A stretch of DNA of 64,000 nucleotides from JAKRSE01 sp943369295 (GCA_943369295.1 CALRMU020000002.1:248001-312000), one strand, 5' to 3'; shown: positions 25,147 to 34,827, counted from the stretch's first letter. The notes: generated by a model not told the origin, from the sequence alone. Numbers and translations: made by a program.

Positions 25147-26607
25147 TCAGCAGAACTGATACTCAGGTGAACCGAAGATCAGCTTCGAAACAGTCAGCCA
25201 AACCTTGGCAGAGTTCTGCGGGGTCACTCTTCCGCCGCTGGCCTCAACCGCGGCCGACACCAGAACCTCCCTTTTGTCATAAAGGCCATCAGCATTAAGG
25301 ATGGAAATGATTCGATCCACAGAATCAGCCGGGCTGGAAATCCCCCCGAGAATCAAGTGGAAGTAGGTGCCTTTTTCTCTTTCGTTTACCGCAGTGAACC
25401 TGGCTCCACCTCGAGTTCTGCCGCCAAAAATGCTCTCCGCCCACTTGATTCTTTCAATCATCGTGGCGCTGCTAATCCAGCCTGTTCCAATTTCCCAGCC
25501 GGCAACATCGGGAGGCTGCATCAGCTCCATGCCCATGCTGGTTGTCGACTGCATGACAAGGGCGCCAAGGGCAGTTGGGCGAGCCCTGGCCACAGCTTCA
25601 GCATCGGTCGCCTGGCTTGCCTGCTCCATCTGCCTAAGCTGAATCTTTGCCATGCCCAGGGCTCGCAGAGCTGAGACACAAAAGAAGACAGGATCTTTCA
25701 CCACACCCTTTTCTGCCCGGGCCGAATAGAACTCGGGCGATTCCATAATCGCCCTGACCAGAACCTTGGTGTCAAGCCCGCTCTGCTCATAGCGCTTGGC
25801 CAGCCTTTCGATAACGGCTGTTTCGGGGTCGCGGTAAACAAACCACTCCCACATCTTCTTGACAATGTTTCTAGAGGTCGCGGGCTCCTTGCAGAGGAGG
25901 TCCAGAACGTCGTCTCCGTTAAAGGTGCCTCTTCGGCCAAGAAACACTTTTTCTTCGCTGTCGTGCTTTTTGGCATCGAACTGGAACTGTCCGCCTCTGG
26001 GGATCCTTTCCGGGGTCACAACGCCTCTATTCGTCCTTCTGCCGTAAGTCCAGCCAGTAAAGGCTCTGGCGCCTTCCTGAACATCCTTTTCGGTGTAGCG
26101 GCCGATCCCAATGGTAAAGAGCTCCATCACCTCGCGGGCGAAGTTTTCGTTCGGACGGCCAGCCACGTTTTCCTGGTTGTCCAGCCAAAAGAGCATGGCG
26201 GGGTCTTTGCTTACCGCATGCAGCAAGTTGGGAAAGCTTCCCAGAGCGTTCTGCCTTAAAACCTCGATATGGTTGTGCATGGCTGGCCCAACCACCACCT
26301 TGGCTCCGCTGGTGGCAAAGTGGTCGTGCCAAAAAATTGTCAACCTTTCCTGCAATGGGCGGTTGGTGGCAATCAGGCGCGAATACCAAAACGCCTGGAC
26401 GGCCCGCATGGGAATGTTCCCTTTTGCTGTGGCGCCGAGTTCAAGGGGAAAGGGCCAGTTGTCTTCGACGCTTTCGAAATCAAGCAGTCGGTTGATGGCG
26501 GCCGTGAGCCCGCCTTTGCCGTAGAAATCCAGTTCGGATTCCGATGCCCCCAGACCGAATCGCCTAAGGAGGTGCGCGATCTTCTGCTGTTCCGTCTGGA
26601 GTGCCAT
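25147..26607 (-). CDS. DUF1800 family protein
   Basis: Start placed at ATG 26607 (MALQTEQQKIAHLLRRFGLG); an in-frame start six codons earlier is possible. About 486 residues. Diagnostic DUF1800 motifs: HLLRRFGLGASESELD, WYSRLIATNRPLQERLTIFW with HDHFATS, NENFAREVMELFTIGIG, YTEKDVQEGARAFTGW and QPPDVAGWEIG. In many bacteria DUF1800 is paired with a DUF1501 protein; no DUF1501 gene is adjacent here. There is no obvious Sec signal. Function of the family is not settled. Confidence 0.88.
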   Translation of the reverse strand: MALQTEQQKIAHLLRRFGLGASESELDFYGKGGLTAAINRLLDFESVEDNWPFPLELGATAKGNIPMRAVQAFWYSRLIATNRPLQERLTIFWHDHFATSGAKVVVGPAMHNHIEVLRQNALGSFPNLLHAVSKDPAMLFWLDNQENVAGRPNENFAREVMELFTIGIGRYTEKDVQEGARAFTGWTYGRRTNRGVVTPERIPRGGQFQFDAKKHDSEEKVFLGRRGTFNGDDVLDLLCKEPATSRNIVKKMWEWFVYRDPETAVIERLAKRYEQSGLDTKVLVRAIMESPEFYSARAEKGVVKDPVFFCVSALRALGMAKIQLRQMEQASQATDAEAVARARPTALGALVMQSTTSMGMELMQPPDVAGWEIGTGWISSATMIERIKWAESIFGGRTRGGARFTAVNEREKGTYFHLILGGISSPADSVDRIISILNADGLYDKREVLVSAAVEASGGRVTPQNSAKVWLTVSKLIFGSPEYQFC

Positions 26608-26714
26608 TTTTGAAAAGACGCCCAAGATGGCGGCCTGTTCAGAATGCTATGGACAAAATAAGAAGACCCTCGTCCCACCAGGAAACAAGGGCCCTCGAAT
26701 GCAGGGTTAAGTAC

Positions 26715-26909
26715 TTACTCTTCGGGAACGTTCAACGAATTGAAGGTGGCCTCGTTCACAAACTTGAACAAAGGAGCTCCATCGTGAACTGCCTTCAGGG
26801 CGTACCGCACCTGCTCGCCGTTCTTGGTCTTGCGGACCATTTTTGTCTTCTTAATAGCCGAATCTGGCACTTCAACGTGAGATCGGGTCTTGAGGTTGTA
26901 AAACTGCAT
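26715..26909 (-). CDS. Small conserved-looking hypothetical protein
   Basis: I choose ATG 26909, preceded by GGAAGAGGG, giving 64 residues (MQFYNLKTRSHVEVPDSAIK ... LFKFVNEATFNSLNVPEE); an ATG 13 codons upstream is also in frame. It is lysine-rich with KKTKMVRKTKNGEQVRYALK, reminiscent of small RNA- or ribosome-associated proteins, but no family is recognised. It stands alone between the DUF1800 and fur-type genes. Confidence 0.6.
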   Translation of the reverse strand: MQFYNLKTRSHVEVPDSAIKKTKMVRKTKNGEQVRYALKAVHDGAPLFKFVNEATFNSLNVPEE

Positions 26910-27191
26910 GTCCCTCTTCCGTAGCCCCTTGGTGGGAGGCTGCTTCATTATGCCTCAGTCTGAACTGGTTTGAACCTATTCCGCTTTGGCTGGCAGAAAG
27001 TGTGGCCTGAGAAGGGCCTTGTGTGCAACTCACTACGGCAAGAATCCGACCCATTTTTCCCACTTTGTTGCTGCAACGCCAGAATTTTGCAGGTAAGGGA
27101 CCGTTTCAGGCCTTATTCTTGACTATTCACGGTCTTTGATCACTCTGCACAAAGGGAAACCGGCACTCCCTGTAAGGGTACGCTTCCAGCA

Positions 27192-27647
27192 ATGATTCAG
27201 TCCTCTGATGAGGCAGCCTTTGCCTCTCGTGCTATCGCTTCATTGAAGAAAGCAGGCATGAGGATCACTCGGCCACGCATGGATGTGGTGGAGGCCTTGG
27301 AATCATGCGAGAAGGCCGTCAGCGCCTACGAGCTTCACGAGCTTGTCATCTCCCGAGGCGGCCGAATCGATGTCGTCAGCGTTTACCGAATTCTGGCCGT
27401 TTTGCGAGAGCTTGGCCTGGTTCATTACATCGGAGCTTTGGATGGCTTTTTGGCCTGCCGGCTCCCACACGACCACGAGCTGCACACCATGCACCTCGTC
27501 TGTGGGTCATGCCATAGAGTGAAAGAGGTTTCTCTGCCCGATGAAGTGGCGGGAGAGGTCGTGCAGGGCGGAGAAGGTCAGGGTTTTAAGCAGGGCAAGG
27601 TCCGACTTGAGGTCTTGGCGGAATCCTGTACAGACTGTGCAGAGTGA
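27192..27647 (+). CDS. Fur-family metal-responsive transcriptional regulator (Zur/Fur type)
   Basis: 151 residues. N-terminal winged helix (GMRITRPRMDVVEALESCEK, VDVVSVYRILAVLRELGLVH with the first residue read as I in the protein) and a C-terminal dimerisation domain with HDHELHTMHLVCGSCHRVKE. C104-C107 and C146-C149 form the structural zinc site of the family. The metal sensed (Fe, Zn or peroxide) cannot be decided; an H-rich hinge (PHDHELH) fits Zur or Fur. Its last 27 bases are repeated at 31473-31499, which matters for the history of the next gene. A TACGCT box ends 7 bases before the ATG. Confidence 0.88.
   Translation: MIQSSDEAAFASRAIASLKKAGMRITRPRMDVVEALESCEKAVSAYELHELVISRGGRIDVVSVYRILAVLRELGLVHYIGALDGFLACRLPHDHELHTMHLVCGSCHRVKEVSLPDEVAGEVVQGGEGQGFKQGKVRLEVLAESCTDCAE
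27621..27647 (+). repeat. Direct repeat 1: 3' end of the fur-type gene (putative attachment site)
   Basis: These 27 bases encode ESCTDCAE and the stop. A second copy is at 31473-31499, on the same strand. 24 of 27 bases match and all three differences are synonymous (TGT/TGC, GCA/GCT, TGA/TAA). The STAND gene lies exactly between the copies. Confidence 0.8.
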
Positions 27648-27665
27648 GGCCGGGCTCGGGCCCAC

Positions 27666-30600
27666 TTAGGCAAGTGCCTTTGACCGAACAGCTAGTCTTG
27701 CTTTCTTCAGTGGATCAAGGCAGCTGTCGGCAAATGGACATGTCTCGAGCCACTTCTCAAGAACAGTAATATCTGATCGACTGCCAACAGATCCTACAAC
27801 TTCGCTTACTAACTCAAAGGTCCTCGAAGTCGGATCTTCTAGTAAAGCAAGCCTTGCTAAATCGCTGACTAAGCAATGAGAATCAGTATACCTGATGTAT
27901 CGCTCGGTCCAGATATGCAATTTGATTGCAGGCTCGGTAGACATGGCAAAAGTCTTGAGGAAACTATCTACCAGATCTTTACTAGTTGGAATTGCCATCC
28001 TTACCCTCAAAAGATTCGAATCAGAGGGGAGCTCCTCACCAAATTCTTTGATCCTTCGGTCTACCTCTTTGCGTAGTACTCTTCGATTCCATTCGCCGAA
28101 GCCGATTTTTCTTGCAGCTTTAGCCATGTCAGCAAAATCCTTATCTGGAATGAACTGGAGAACACGTTCGAGAGCATCGAAGTGCTTCCGCCGAAGCCTG
28201 TCGTGAAGCTCCTGATCGAAGAATCCAAAGAACGCCCACAAATACTTGAACGCCATGTCTGGTTCGATGCTCCTTTCTACTTCTTTGACAGCGAGCTCAA
28301 CCGTCTGAGGCTCCGAAAGGTACAAAGCCAACTGAATGAAAAGTGGACTGGCTTTCAGCTGATCCCATCTACGAACCAGAATTTCTTGAGCCTTAACTGG
28401 ATCAACATCTCTCAAAAACTTAGCTAGAGAGTAGTGAAGATCTGACCACACCTTAGATGGGTCAGATTCGTGCAAGGCTGCTAATTTATCAAGCTCAGCT
28501 TCACATTGAGCGAACACTTCAGAATCAGCTAACTTTGCCACAAGCCCCCAGTAGTGGGGCCGGTCTCCAAATACGATCTTACACTCCTTGAGTGCTGACT
28601 TGTCTCCTAGCTCAATCCTTCTGAGCAGGGCTGATCGATACGCCACATCACTATCTGTAATCAACTGAAGTTTAGAAGTATCATGAGTTTCCTCAGCCCA
28701 GAGCACCCTCGCTGCGTCAGATATAGCCTTTTCCGCAGAATCGTTCTCAGCAATAGTCAGCATATGCTCGCAGAAGGAGACTATGGAACTTGTTGCAATC
28801 GGGTAACTCTCATTGCGTGGCCTCTTGAAGAGAAAGATGTTCAGCTTATGGTCCACCTGGGCCTTGTATTGGACTATAAAGTCTAATGCAGATGGACAAC
28901 AAACGTCTCGTAACGAAGTGGCAATTGCTTCAGTCAATCCCTCATGTGCTTCAGCAGCCTCAATCAACAGGCAGACTGAGAACTCGTCTATTCCAAACCT
29001 GAATCCGGAGGCGAGGTTTTGACCAATCTGGGTTCGGGGCCAGTAAACAATGTTACTATCTTCCACGTCATCAGGCAGACCAGCCCAGAAATCTAATATC
29101 GGAGAGAGAGAAGCTTTTAACTCTGGGCCAGAGCAACGTAGGCAGGCCCAGATAGCGAGATCAACAAATTGGCTCTTATCCTGAATGCTTTTCCATGCAG
29201 AGCTTATGTGTTGAGTAAGTAACGGATCCCCTAGAAAGCCAGCCAAGACAAGAGCACCGTGAAGATCGTTTGATGTGGATGAACTGCTTGAAAGTACCCT
29301 GCAGCACGTAGCCGTGAAGTCTGTCCTGTAGGTAGCAACAGCTTGAAAGATAGCTCTTTCCAAAGCCTCAAACCTCACGAATAGGGGGAAACCCTCCTGG
29401 TGCCCAAGTTCACAGATTCCAGCATCGAAGTCGCCGTTGGCGAATCTTGCTAGGCGGAAACCTCGGTCAAATTTTCTGCATTCAGTTGCTTGCAGCACAA
29501 AGGGCGACCAGATGGTAGCCAACCTACGTACAGCTAGCCATTGGTCGAGTTCTAAGCATGAGCCCTTTAGTGAGTCCTGACCAAACCATGCATTGAGTCG
29601 TTGGCAGATAGATTGCATCGTCTTGACATCTCGTTCCGCGAATCGAAGAGATTCTGCGAGTACTTGCATTCCTTGCTCGGATACCAAGTCTTGCGGATTG
29701 TCCAGATCACCAGTGAATAGGGCCCGAGCACTGATGGAAGCAAAATATGGATCCTCAAGAAGGTCTCGATTCGGAGTGACTTTTTTCCATTCAGACTCGA
29801 ATTCTGCGACTGCAAATTCTTCGAAGATTTGGTCATGCTTAAATTCATATCTCTGGTCGTGAGTTTCGCCGGTGACCCGAACCAATGTGTTCTTCTCCCC
29901 AAGAAGTGAAAGGCTCCTTCTTTGGCCCTCATTGAGATAAGGGGACATTGTGGAGACTCTAGTTGTTCTCTGTTCTAGCATGACTTTGCATAGTGCACGC
30001 AAACTATCCCAGAGTTCAGCTGAAGTAAATTGAAGTGAGGATGCGTCCGTGATCTTTCTATTGATATAACTTTTGAGGACGTTCTCTGCTAGTGTTGAAA
30101 GGCTTGTGAATCGCTCTCTTGATGCCAGATCTATGAGCATCGACACCATAATTGGTAGGCCAGCGCATTGATCGATGGCAAAGTCTACATCTGATGGAGT
30201 CAATAATCTCTTGTCTCCCGGGAGTTCGCGATGCAGGAAGAGTCTAGTCTCCTCAGAATCCCATTCCCCTAACCGAATGACCTCGGTATGTGAACGTTGG
30301 TTTGAGCCATTTCTTTGGTCGAAAATCTTGGTGGAAAGCGGCTCGTGCATTGGCACTAAGATGTGGAGGTTTTTTCTCGATCCGGTATTGATTTGACTTG
30401 ATTCTTTATTAGGGAAACATTGTAGGGCTGTAGAGTCAAATTCGTCTGATGACCACTCCACGATACGTTCTGCCATTCGGTCAGGTCTGTCGGCTCTACT
30501 TAAATCATCAATGATAAGGAGAATGTCTTCCTGCTCAGATAGCCGAAGCACCTCTTTTCCACTGTCGGGCGAAAGTGTTGGGTATTGTTCCTCGATCGTC

Positions 30601-31388
30601 TTTTGAATTGCCGTCGTTATATTGTGGTTACTTGGAAAGTTGTACTCTGGAATCCAAATAGCTATACCACCTTTCTCTACATGATTCTTCATTATTGTTA
30701 AACACTGCACAGACTTGCCAACTCCAGATGAGGCAACGAAAAATGTAAGTCCTCTTCGACCGTGGAACTTTTTAGAAAAATTCTCTTGAGACACTGTGGG
30801 TTTTCTGAAATCTGTTAGCAATAAGTTTTGGTATTTCCTCAATGAAATGCGACTGAAATCTTTAAGAAGTTCAACTGAAACTCTCTTGGCATTGATTCCA
30901 AAGAACAATTGTCTCAGATGATTCCCTTCCTGATCGCTGTCCAGATGGTCGCGAATCTGGGATTGAGTTAGAAATCTAACATTGACAGAATGTTTGGCCG
31001 CATACGCTAAGACTTCTGCATTGAGATCAACACTTGCACGCCGATTTGTGCACAAAAAGATAGTGAAAACTGCCCGCGGATGTGTCTGTCGTAGCCTGTT
31101 TGCTTTTCGCACTGCCTTAACAAGATCACCCTCGTTCAATGGGTTATTGAAAGTCCCATCCTCGTTCATTCCCCCCAGCCACTTTCGTTTTAGTTCCGAG
31201 CTCGTGGTGAAGCAAGCAAATATAATATGTTGTGGCTCACTACCAGGGACAAAGTGGAAGGCATCCACTGGGGCGGGGATGGTCTTCTCCTGCGCGTTTA
31301 CACCCACATGCTGCAACTCAGAGCAGTCAGGGACAGTTTGACGAAGCACCATAACGGCAAGCCTTTCAAACTTTCCCGCGTCAGTCAT
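27666..31388 (-). CDS. Large STAND-type NTPase with divergent restriction-endonuclease-like N-terminus, putative antiphage protein
   Basis: About 1240 residues. Start at ATG 31388 (after TTGAGGC); a TTG at 31415 is also in frame. Residues 1-170 resemble an Mrr-like fold (FERLAVMVLRQT, GVNAQEKTIPAPVDAFHF) but the expected E-x-K is not evident, so nuclease activity is doubtful. The P-loop is ASSGVGKSV (about residue 220-235) and Walker B is ILLIIDDLSRAD. The C-terminal 650 residues are helical repeats, as in Avs and other STAND sensors. Base composition is visibly AT-richer than its neighbours, and a TATAAT box lies at 31429-31424. Together with the flanking fur repeats this points to recent acquisition. 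Defence role is inferred. Confidence 0.7.
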   Translation of the reverse strand: MTDAGKFERLAVMVLRQTVPDCSELQHVGVNAQEKTIPAPVDAFHFVPGSEPQHIIFACFTTSSELKRKWLGGMNEDGTFNNPLNEGDLVKAVRKANRLRQTHPRAVFTIFLCTNRRASVDLNAEVLAYAAKHSVNVRFLTQSQIRDHLDSDQEGNHLRQLFFGINAKRVSVELLKDFSRISLRKYQNLLLTDFRKPTVSQENFSKKFHGRRGLTFFVASSGVGKSVQCLTIMKNHVEKGGIAIWIPEYNFPSNHNITTAIQKTIEEQYPTLSPDSGKEVLRLSEQEDILLIIDDLSRADRPDRMAERIVEWSSDEFDSTALQCFPNKESSQINTGSRKNLHILVPMHEPLSTKIFDQRNGSNQRSHTEVIRLGEWDSEETRLFLHRELPGDKRLLTPSDVDFAIDQCAGLPIMVSMLIDLASRERFTSLSTLAENVLKSYINRKITDASSLQFTSAELWDSLRALCKVMLEQRTTRVSTMSPYLNEGQRRSLSLLGEKNTLVRVTGETHDQRYEFKHDQIFEEFAVAEFESEWKKVTPNRDLLEDPYFASISARALFTGDLDNPQDLVSEQGMQVLAESLRFAERDVKTMQSICQRLNAWFGQDSLKGSCLELDQWLAVRRLATIWSPFVLQATECRKFDRGFRLARFANGDFDAGICELGHQEGFPLFVRFEALERAIFQAVATYRTDFTATCCRVLSSSSSTSNDLHGALVLAGFLGDPLLTQHISSAWKSIQDKSQFVDLAIWACLRCSGPELKASLSPILDFWAGLPDDVEDSNIVYWPRTQIGQNLASGFRFGIDEFSVCLLIEAAEAHEGLTEAIATSLRDVCCPSALDFIVQYKAQVDHKLNIFLFKRPRNESYPIATSSIVSFCEHMLTIAENDSAEKAISDAARVLWAEETHDTSKLQLITDSDVAYRSALLRRIELGDKSALKECKIVFGDRPHYWGLVAKLADSEVFAQCEAELDKLAALHESDPSKVWSDLHYSLAKFLRDVDPVKAQEILVRRWDQLKASPLFIQLALYLSEPQTVELAVKEVERSIEPDMAFKYLWAFFGFFDQELHDRLRRKHFDALERVLQFIPDKDFADMAKAARKIGFGEWNRRVLRKEVDRRIKEFGEELPSDSNLLRVRMAIPTSKDLVDSFLKTFAMSTEPAIKLHIWTERYIRYTDSHCLVSDLARLALLEDPTSRTFELVSEVVGSVGSRSDITVLEKWLETCPFADSCLDPLKKARLAVRSKALA

Positions 31389-31423
31389 TGCCTCAAGGGC
31401 TTCTGCAGTGGTCAAGTTACTTG

Positions 31424-31429
31424 ATTATA
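31424..31429 (-). promoter_or_regulatory. Consensus -10 box of the STAND gene
   Basis: Perfect TATAAT on the minus strand, 35 bases before ATG 31388. No good -35 hexamer is visible at the normal distance. Confidence 0.45.
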
Positions 31430-31472
31430 ACACTTTATGGTTATAGGTCTGCATCTCTCGTCTTCCCAATCT

Positions 31473-31499
31473 GAATCCTGCACAGACTGTGCTGAGTAA
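31473..31499 (+). repeat. Direct repeat 2: duplicate fur 3' end
   Basis: Second copy of the last 27 bases of the fur-type gene, still encoding ESCTDCAE-stop but with no gene body in front of it. It marks the right edge of the inserted STAND gene. Confidence 0.8.
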
Positions 31500-31592
31500 G
31501 TGGTCCTTCCACATTCCTTTAGGCTAGACTGATAAATCGCTGATGCTTTCTATCAGCAGGCTGCACTTGCTAGTGGCTTTAAGCGAGCACCC

Positions 31593-34121
31593 ATGACTGC
31601 CCTTTTTTCTCTGCTTGTCCTTGCCCCTCAGACCTGGAATGTGGTCGAGCGGCCCCCGTTAAGTGATTGGCCTGCAAGCATCAAGGGCACGCTTTTGGAA
31701 GTCAAGGGATTCAACGCAGAGTTCTCTGAAGCTGTCGCCATGTTGAAGCTGGAAGACGGCAGACTGAGGGGAATCCCTTATCGTGCCTTGGATTCTAGGG
31801 GCAAAGCCTTGGTGGACGCCTGGCTGGCTCAGAACCCGCCGCCAGGGATGAAGGCGGAGAACTATCAGTTCGTCCCTGGCCCTTACGATCCCGTCAAGGA
31901 TGCAAAAGAAGTCAACTTTCTGCAGACTCCTCACTTTGTTCTTCATTGGGGAAACCAGCCCTCGCAGGATATCGCCGGACTCTTCAAGGATTCCAAGTTC
32001 GTTGATAGAAACGCTGCCTATCTGGAGGAAATCCGAGAGTTCTTCAAGCGGGACGGTGCCTTCGTACCAGGAACCCAGTACGATCCACCTCGCAAGCTGC
32101 ATGTCTACATTACAGGAACCGGCCTGAGAGAGCACAGGGAAGGATTTGCTTTTGGAGGTTGGGACATTGTCATGCATCCCGGAGCAATGGCCCCGGGTTC
32201 AACCGTTGTTCCTCATGAATTTGGCCACTGCATTCAGCTTGCAAGCGGCGGGTTTAGAAACAGCGAGCTTGTCGGCTGGTTCTGGGAAAGTCATGCCAAT
32301 TGGGTGAGCCAAAGGTTTCTGCCTCACTATCCAGGGGCCATGGAAGGCTACATGGAAAGAGCGCAGTACGAGCTGACCTCCTCTCGCTTTAACTATGGTT
32401 CTTGGCCCTTTCTAGAAATTCTTGCCGAGAACCCCAAGCTCGGATCGCAGTTTAACTACGACATTTGGAGGCTGAACAGAAAGAATGCTCAGGATCAGAG
32501 CATTGAAGATCCTTTAGAAACCATCGTCAGGGTTGGCCAGCAGAGAGGAGCTTTTCCGAAAGGGTGGTCAGATTTTGGCGATGCCATCGGAACACTCGCG
32601 GCAAGATTGGCGGGCTTAGACCATCCTCAGCAGTTTGTCTGGGAAAGGACTGTGAGGGGAATGGAGGAAAGATCGCCCGGAATCTGGCGGTCTAGAACTG
32701 GGCTCGATCCTCTGCCAGGGAGGCCGGGCTGGTTCGCCCCTTGGTTCAGCCAGGCACCGCGTCAGTTTGGATTTAACCTAGTCGACCTAAAGCCTGTGGC
32801 TGGCTCAAAGAAGATTGAGGCTGAGTTCAACCCTGCCACGTCGGAGGCCAAAGCTGACTGGCGTGTGACCTTGACTGCGATTGATAAAGAGGGGAGGAGC
32901 CGCTACAGTTCAACGGTTCGCCGTGGCAAGGTGAGTCTTGATGTGAAGCCAGGAGACAAGCGCTATGTGCTGGCTATTGCTGCCGCCCCGACGGCCTACA
33001 AGGCCGATCCCTTCCGGCCCGGCTACGGAAGAAAAGACCGCTACCCCTACATGGTTAAGTTTTCTGGCGCGGCACCCATGTCAGAACGGCTGAGAAGTCC
33101 TCTGCCAAAGCAGGAGGGCAGGCCTCACCCGAATGGGGGTGGCTTTGTTGCGAGTACCGCAAATGTTGCCGCCACTGCCTTTGTCGGACCAAAAGCAGTG
33201 GTTCTCGACCAGGCTAGAGTCGAAGGCACGGCCCGAATTGAGGGCATGGGAGTGGTAAGAGGTTCCGCCACTGTCAAGGATCAGGCTGTTGTTGCTGGGC
33301 AGGCTGTAGTCTCGGAGCGAGCCACACTTGCAGGCCGAGCCAGGGCTGGAGGTGGAGCAGTCATTGCGCAGAATGCGACTGTTCAGGGAGATGCTTCTGT
33401 ACAAGAAGCCGTACATGTTCTGGGCGATGGCGTGGTGGAAGGAAACGCTCTGCTCAAGGGGTGGGGTGAAGTCCATACAAGCAAAAAGGCACTTCTCACC
33501 GGCGACCTGTTGGCAGGCGAGGACCTTGAAGTCCACCTTTCCTCTTCACCAGTTTCTGAGTTCAAAACTGGGCTTTTCTATGGCTTTATGGCAGACGCCA
33601 TTTTCTCAAACGAAGTCAAAGATTTAGGCGGCCAGACGGCAGCATGGGATTTTTCGAAAGATGGCTTGGCTGTCAAGGATTCGGTCGGCGATCATCAGGG
33701 CATTGCTTCGAGCCCAACTCGATTGAATGTGGCTGGAAGGAAAGGACTGGCGGGCGGAGCCATCTTTGATGGGATTGCCCTCGATTCACGGGAATGGACT
33801 CTTGAACTCGACCTCTATCGTTCCAGCGCTAAGGCAGGGACTCTGCTGCAGAGTGGTGGATTCGCCATCAAGCTCTCAGGTTCAGGCGACTTGGCTCTGC
33901 CAGATGGCACAAAACTCGGAAGGCTTCCCCTGAAAAAGTGGACGAAGTTAAGGCTCACCGTCACTCCACAGTCCATTCAATCTGCTTTGGATGGCAGGAA
34001 GACAAAAGTAGAAAGTGCGGTCTGGAACCGAAGCAGGCTAAATCTGCGATGGCTTCAGCTTGCTCAGGATTTCTCAGGCGTCGTGGGTTCAGGCCGCCTG
34101 TGGCGACGACAGCTTGATTAG
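31593..34121 (+). CDS. Secreted HExxH metallopeptidase-like protein with beta-helix and LamG-like regions
   Basis: 842 residues. Short signal (MTALFSLLVLAPQ). An SH3-like start (LKLEDGRLRGIPYRALD) leads into a peptidase-like domain with VPHEFGHCIQ (H208, E209, H212) and WESHANWVSQ, as in DUF6055-type proteins. Residues about 520-640 are a run of hexapeptide-like repeats (ARVEGTARIEGMGVVRGSAT, AVVAGQAVVSERATLAGRAR), predicted left-handed beta-helix. The C-terminal 160 residues look like a concanavalin/LamG domain (WTLELDLYRSSAKAGTLLQS). It probably binds and cleaves glycoprotein or matrix material outside the cell; this is inference. Confidence 0.7.
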   Translation: MTALFSLLVLAPQTWNVVERPPLSDWPASIKGTLLEVKGFNAEFSEAVAMLKLEDGRLRGIPYRALDSRGKALVDAWLAQNPPPGMKAENYQFVPGPYDPVKDAKEVNFLQTPHFVLHWGNQPSQDIAGLFKDSKFVDRNAAYLEEIREFFKRDGAFVPGTQYDPPRKLHVYITGTGLREHREGFAFGGWDIVMHPGAMAPGSTVVPHEFGHCIQLASGGFRNSELVGWFWESHANWVSQRFLPHYPGAMEGYMERAQYELTSSRFNYGSWPFLEILAENPKLGSQFNYDIWRLNRKNAQDQSIEDPLETIVRVGQQRGAFPKGWSDFGDAIGTLAARLAGLDHPQQFVWERTVRGMEERSPGIWRSRTGLDPLPGRPGWFAPWFSQAPRQFGFNLVDLKPVAGSKKIEAEFNPATSEAKADWRVTLTAIDKEGRSRYSSTVRRGKVSLDVKPGDKRYVLAIAAAPTAYKADPFRPGYGRKDRYPYMVKFSGAAPMSERLRSPLPKQEGRPHPNGGGFVASTANVAATAFVGPKAVVLDQARVEGTARIEGMGVVRGSATVKDQAVVAGQAVVSERATLAGRARAGGGAVIAQNATVQGDASVQEAVHVLGDGVVEGNALLKGWGEVHTSKKALLTGDLLAGEDLEVHLSSSPVSEFKTGLFYGFMADAIFSNEVKDLGGQTAAWDFSKDGLAVKDSVGDHQGIASSPTRLNVAGRKGLAGGAIFDGIALDSREWTLELDLYRSSAKAGTLLQSGGFAIKLSGSGDLALPDGTKLGRLPLKKWTKLRLTVTPQSIQSALDGRKTKVESAVWNRSRLNLRWLQLAQDFSGVVGSGRLWRRQLD

Positions 34122-34182
34122 CTCCTATTAAGATCTCTCTCCGTATGAGAAATGGTGCAGCCGATTAATGTAAAGTCGAGTA

Positions 34183-34827
34183 ATGCCTGTACAGGATTTC
34201 GATAATCCGAGAATGTGGGAGATTCCCAAACCCTTCCTCAAGGATTACTTCGTCCCCTTTTCAGTCTATGACCCTGACTTTCACAAGATGCAGTTGACGA
34301 AGAACCCCGCTCCGCTCGACCCTTGCTGCACCTCATGCCGGGAAAAGAGTGATGTGGTGACCCTCTGCGTTTATGTGGAAGACGAAAGCTACCTGCCTCA
34401 ACTTGAGTTCATTTCGGCTAACGCAGTCGAGATCGAAAAGGCTTTAATCGTCAAGATCAGGGCAGTTCACGAGCGAATCTTGGCTCAGCATTTCGAAGAC
34501 AATCTGCCTGGCATGCCTGCTTGGCAGAAGCATTGGGAGTTCATTTTGGCCGAGCTGGGCGGCGAGCCGGAGGATCTTTACCCTCGAATGTTTAAGCTGA
34601 CTGGCATCAGCATTGTCTACTCAGAAGAGCAGAAAGAGTGGGCGGTCGGCTACGAGTTTCAGACTGGGTGGGATATGGATCACGGCCTGGAAATCGTCAT
34701 GTGGAAAGAGAAGGTTTTGACCTCTGACGGAATGCTGGTACTCACCTCGACAGAAGGCTGCCCCTTTGTCGGGGTGAAAGTGAATCAAGAATACGAGCTT
34801 GACCCCGGCGACTACCGCTTGCCGTGA
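34183..34827 (+). CDS. DUF6985-like hypothetical protein
   Basis: 214 residues with no signal peptide. VGYEFQTGWDMDHGLEIVMW near the C-terminus is the kind of motif found in DUF6985 and related immunity-like proteins. Mid-sequence CCTSCREKSD could bind metal. A TAAAGT box ends 6 bases before the ATG, suggesting a leaderless transcript. Convergent with the next gene and overlapping it by 16 bases. Confidence 0.6.
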   Translation: MPVQDFDNPRMWEIPKPFLKDYFVPFSVYDPDFHKMQLTKNPAPLDPCCTSCREKSDVVTLCVYVEDESYLPQLEFISANAVEIEKALIVKIRAVHERILAQHFEDNLPGMPAWQKHWEFILAELGGEPEDLYPRMFKLTGISIVYSEEQKEWAVGYEFQTGWDMDHGLEIVMWKEKVLTSDGMLVLTSTEGCPFVGVKVNQEYELDPGDYRLP

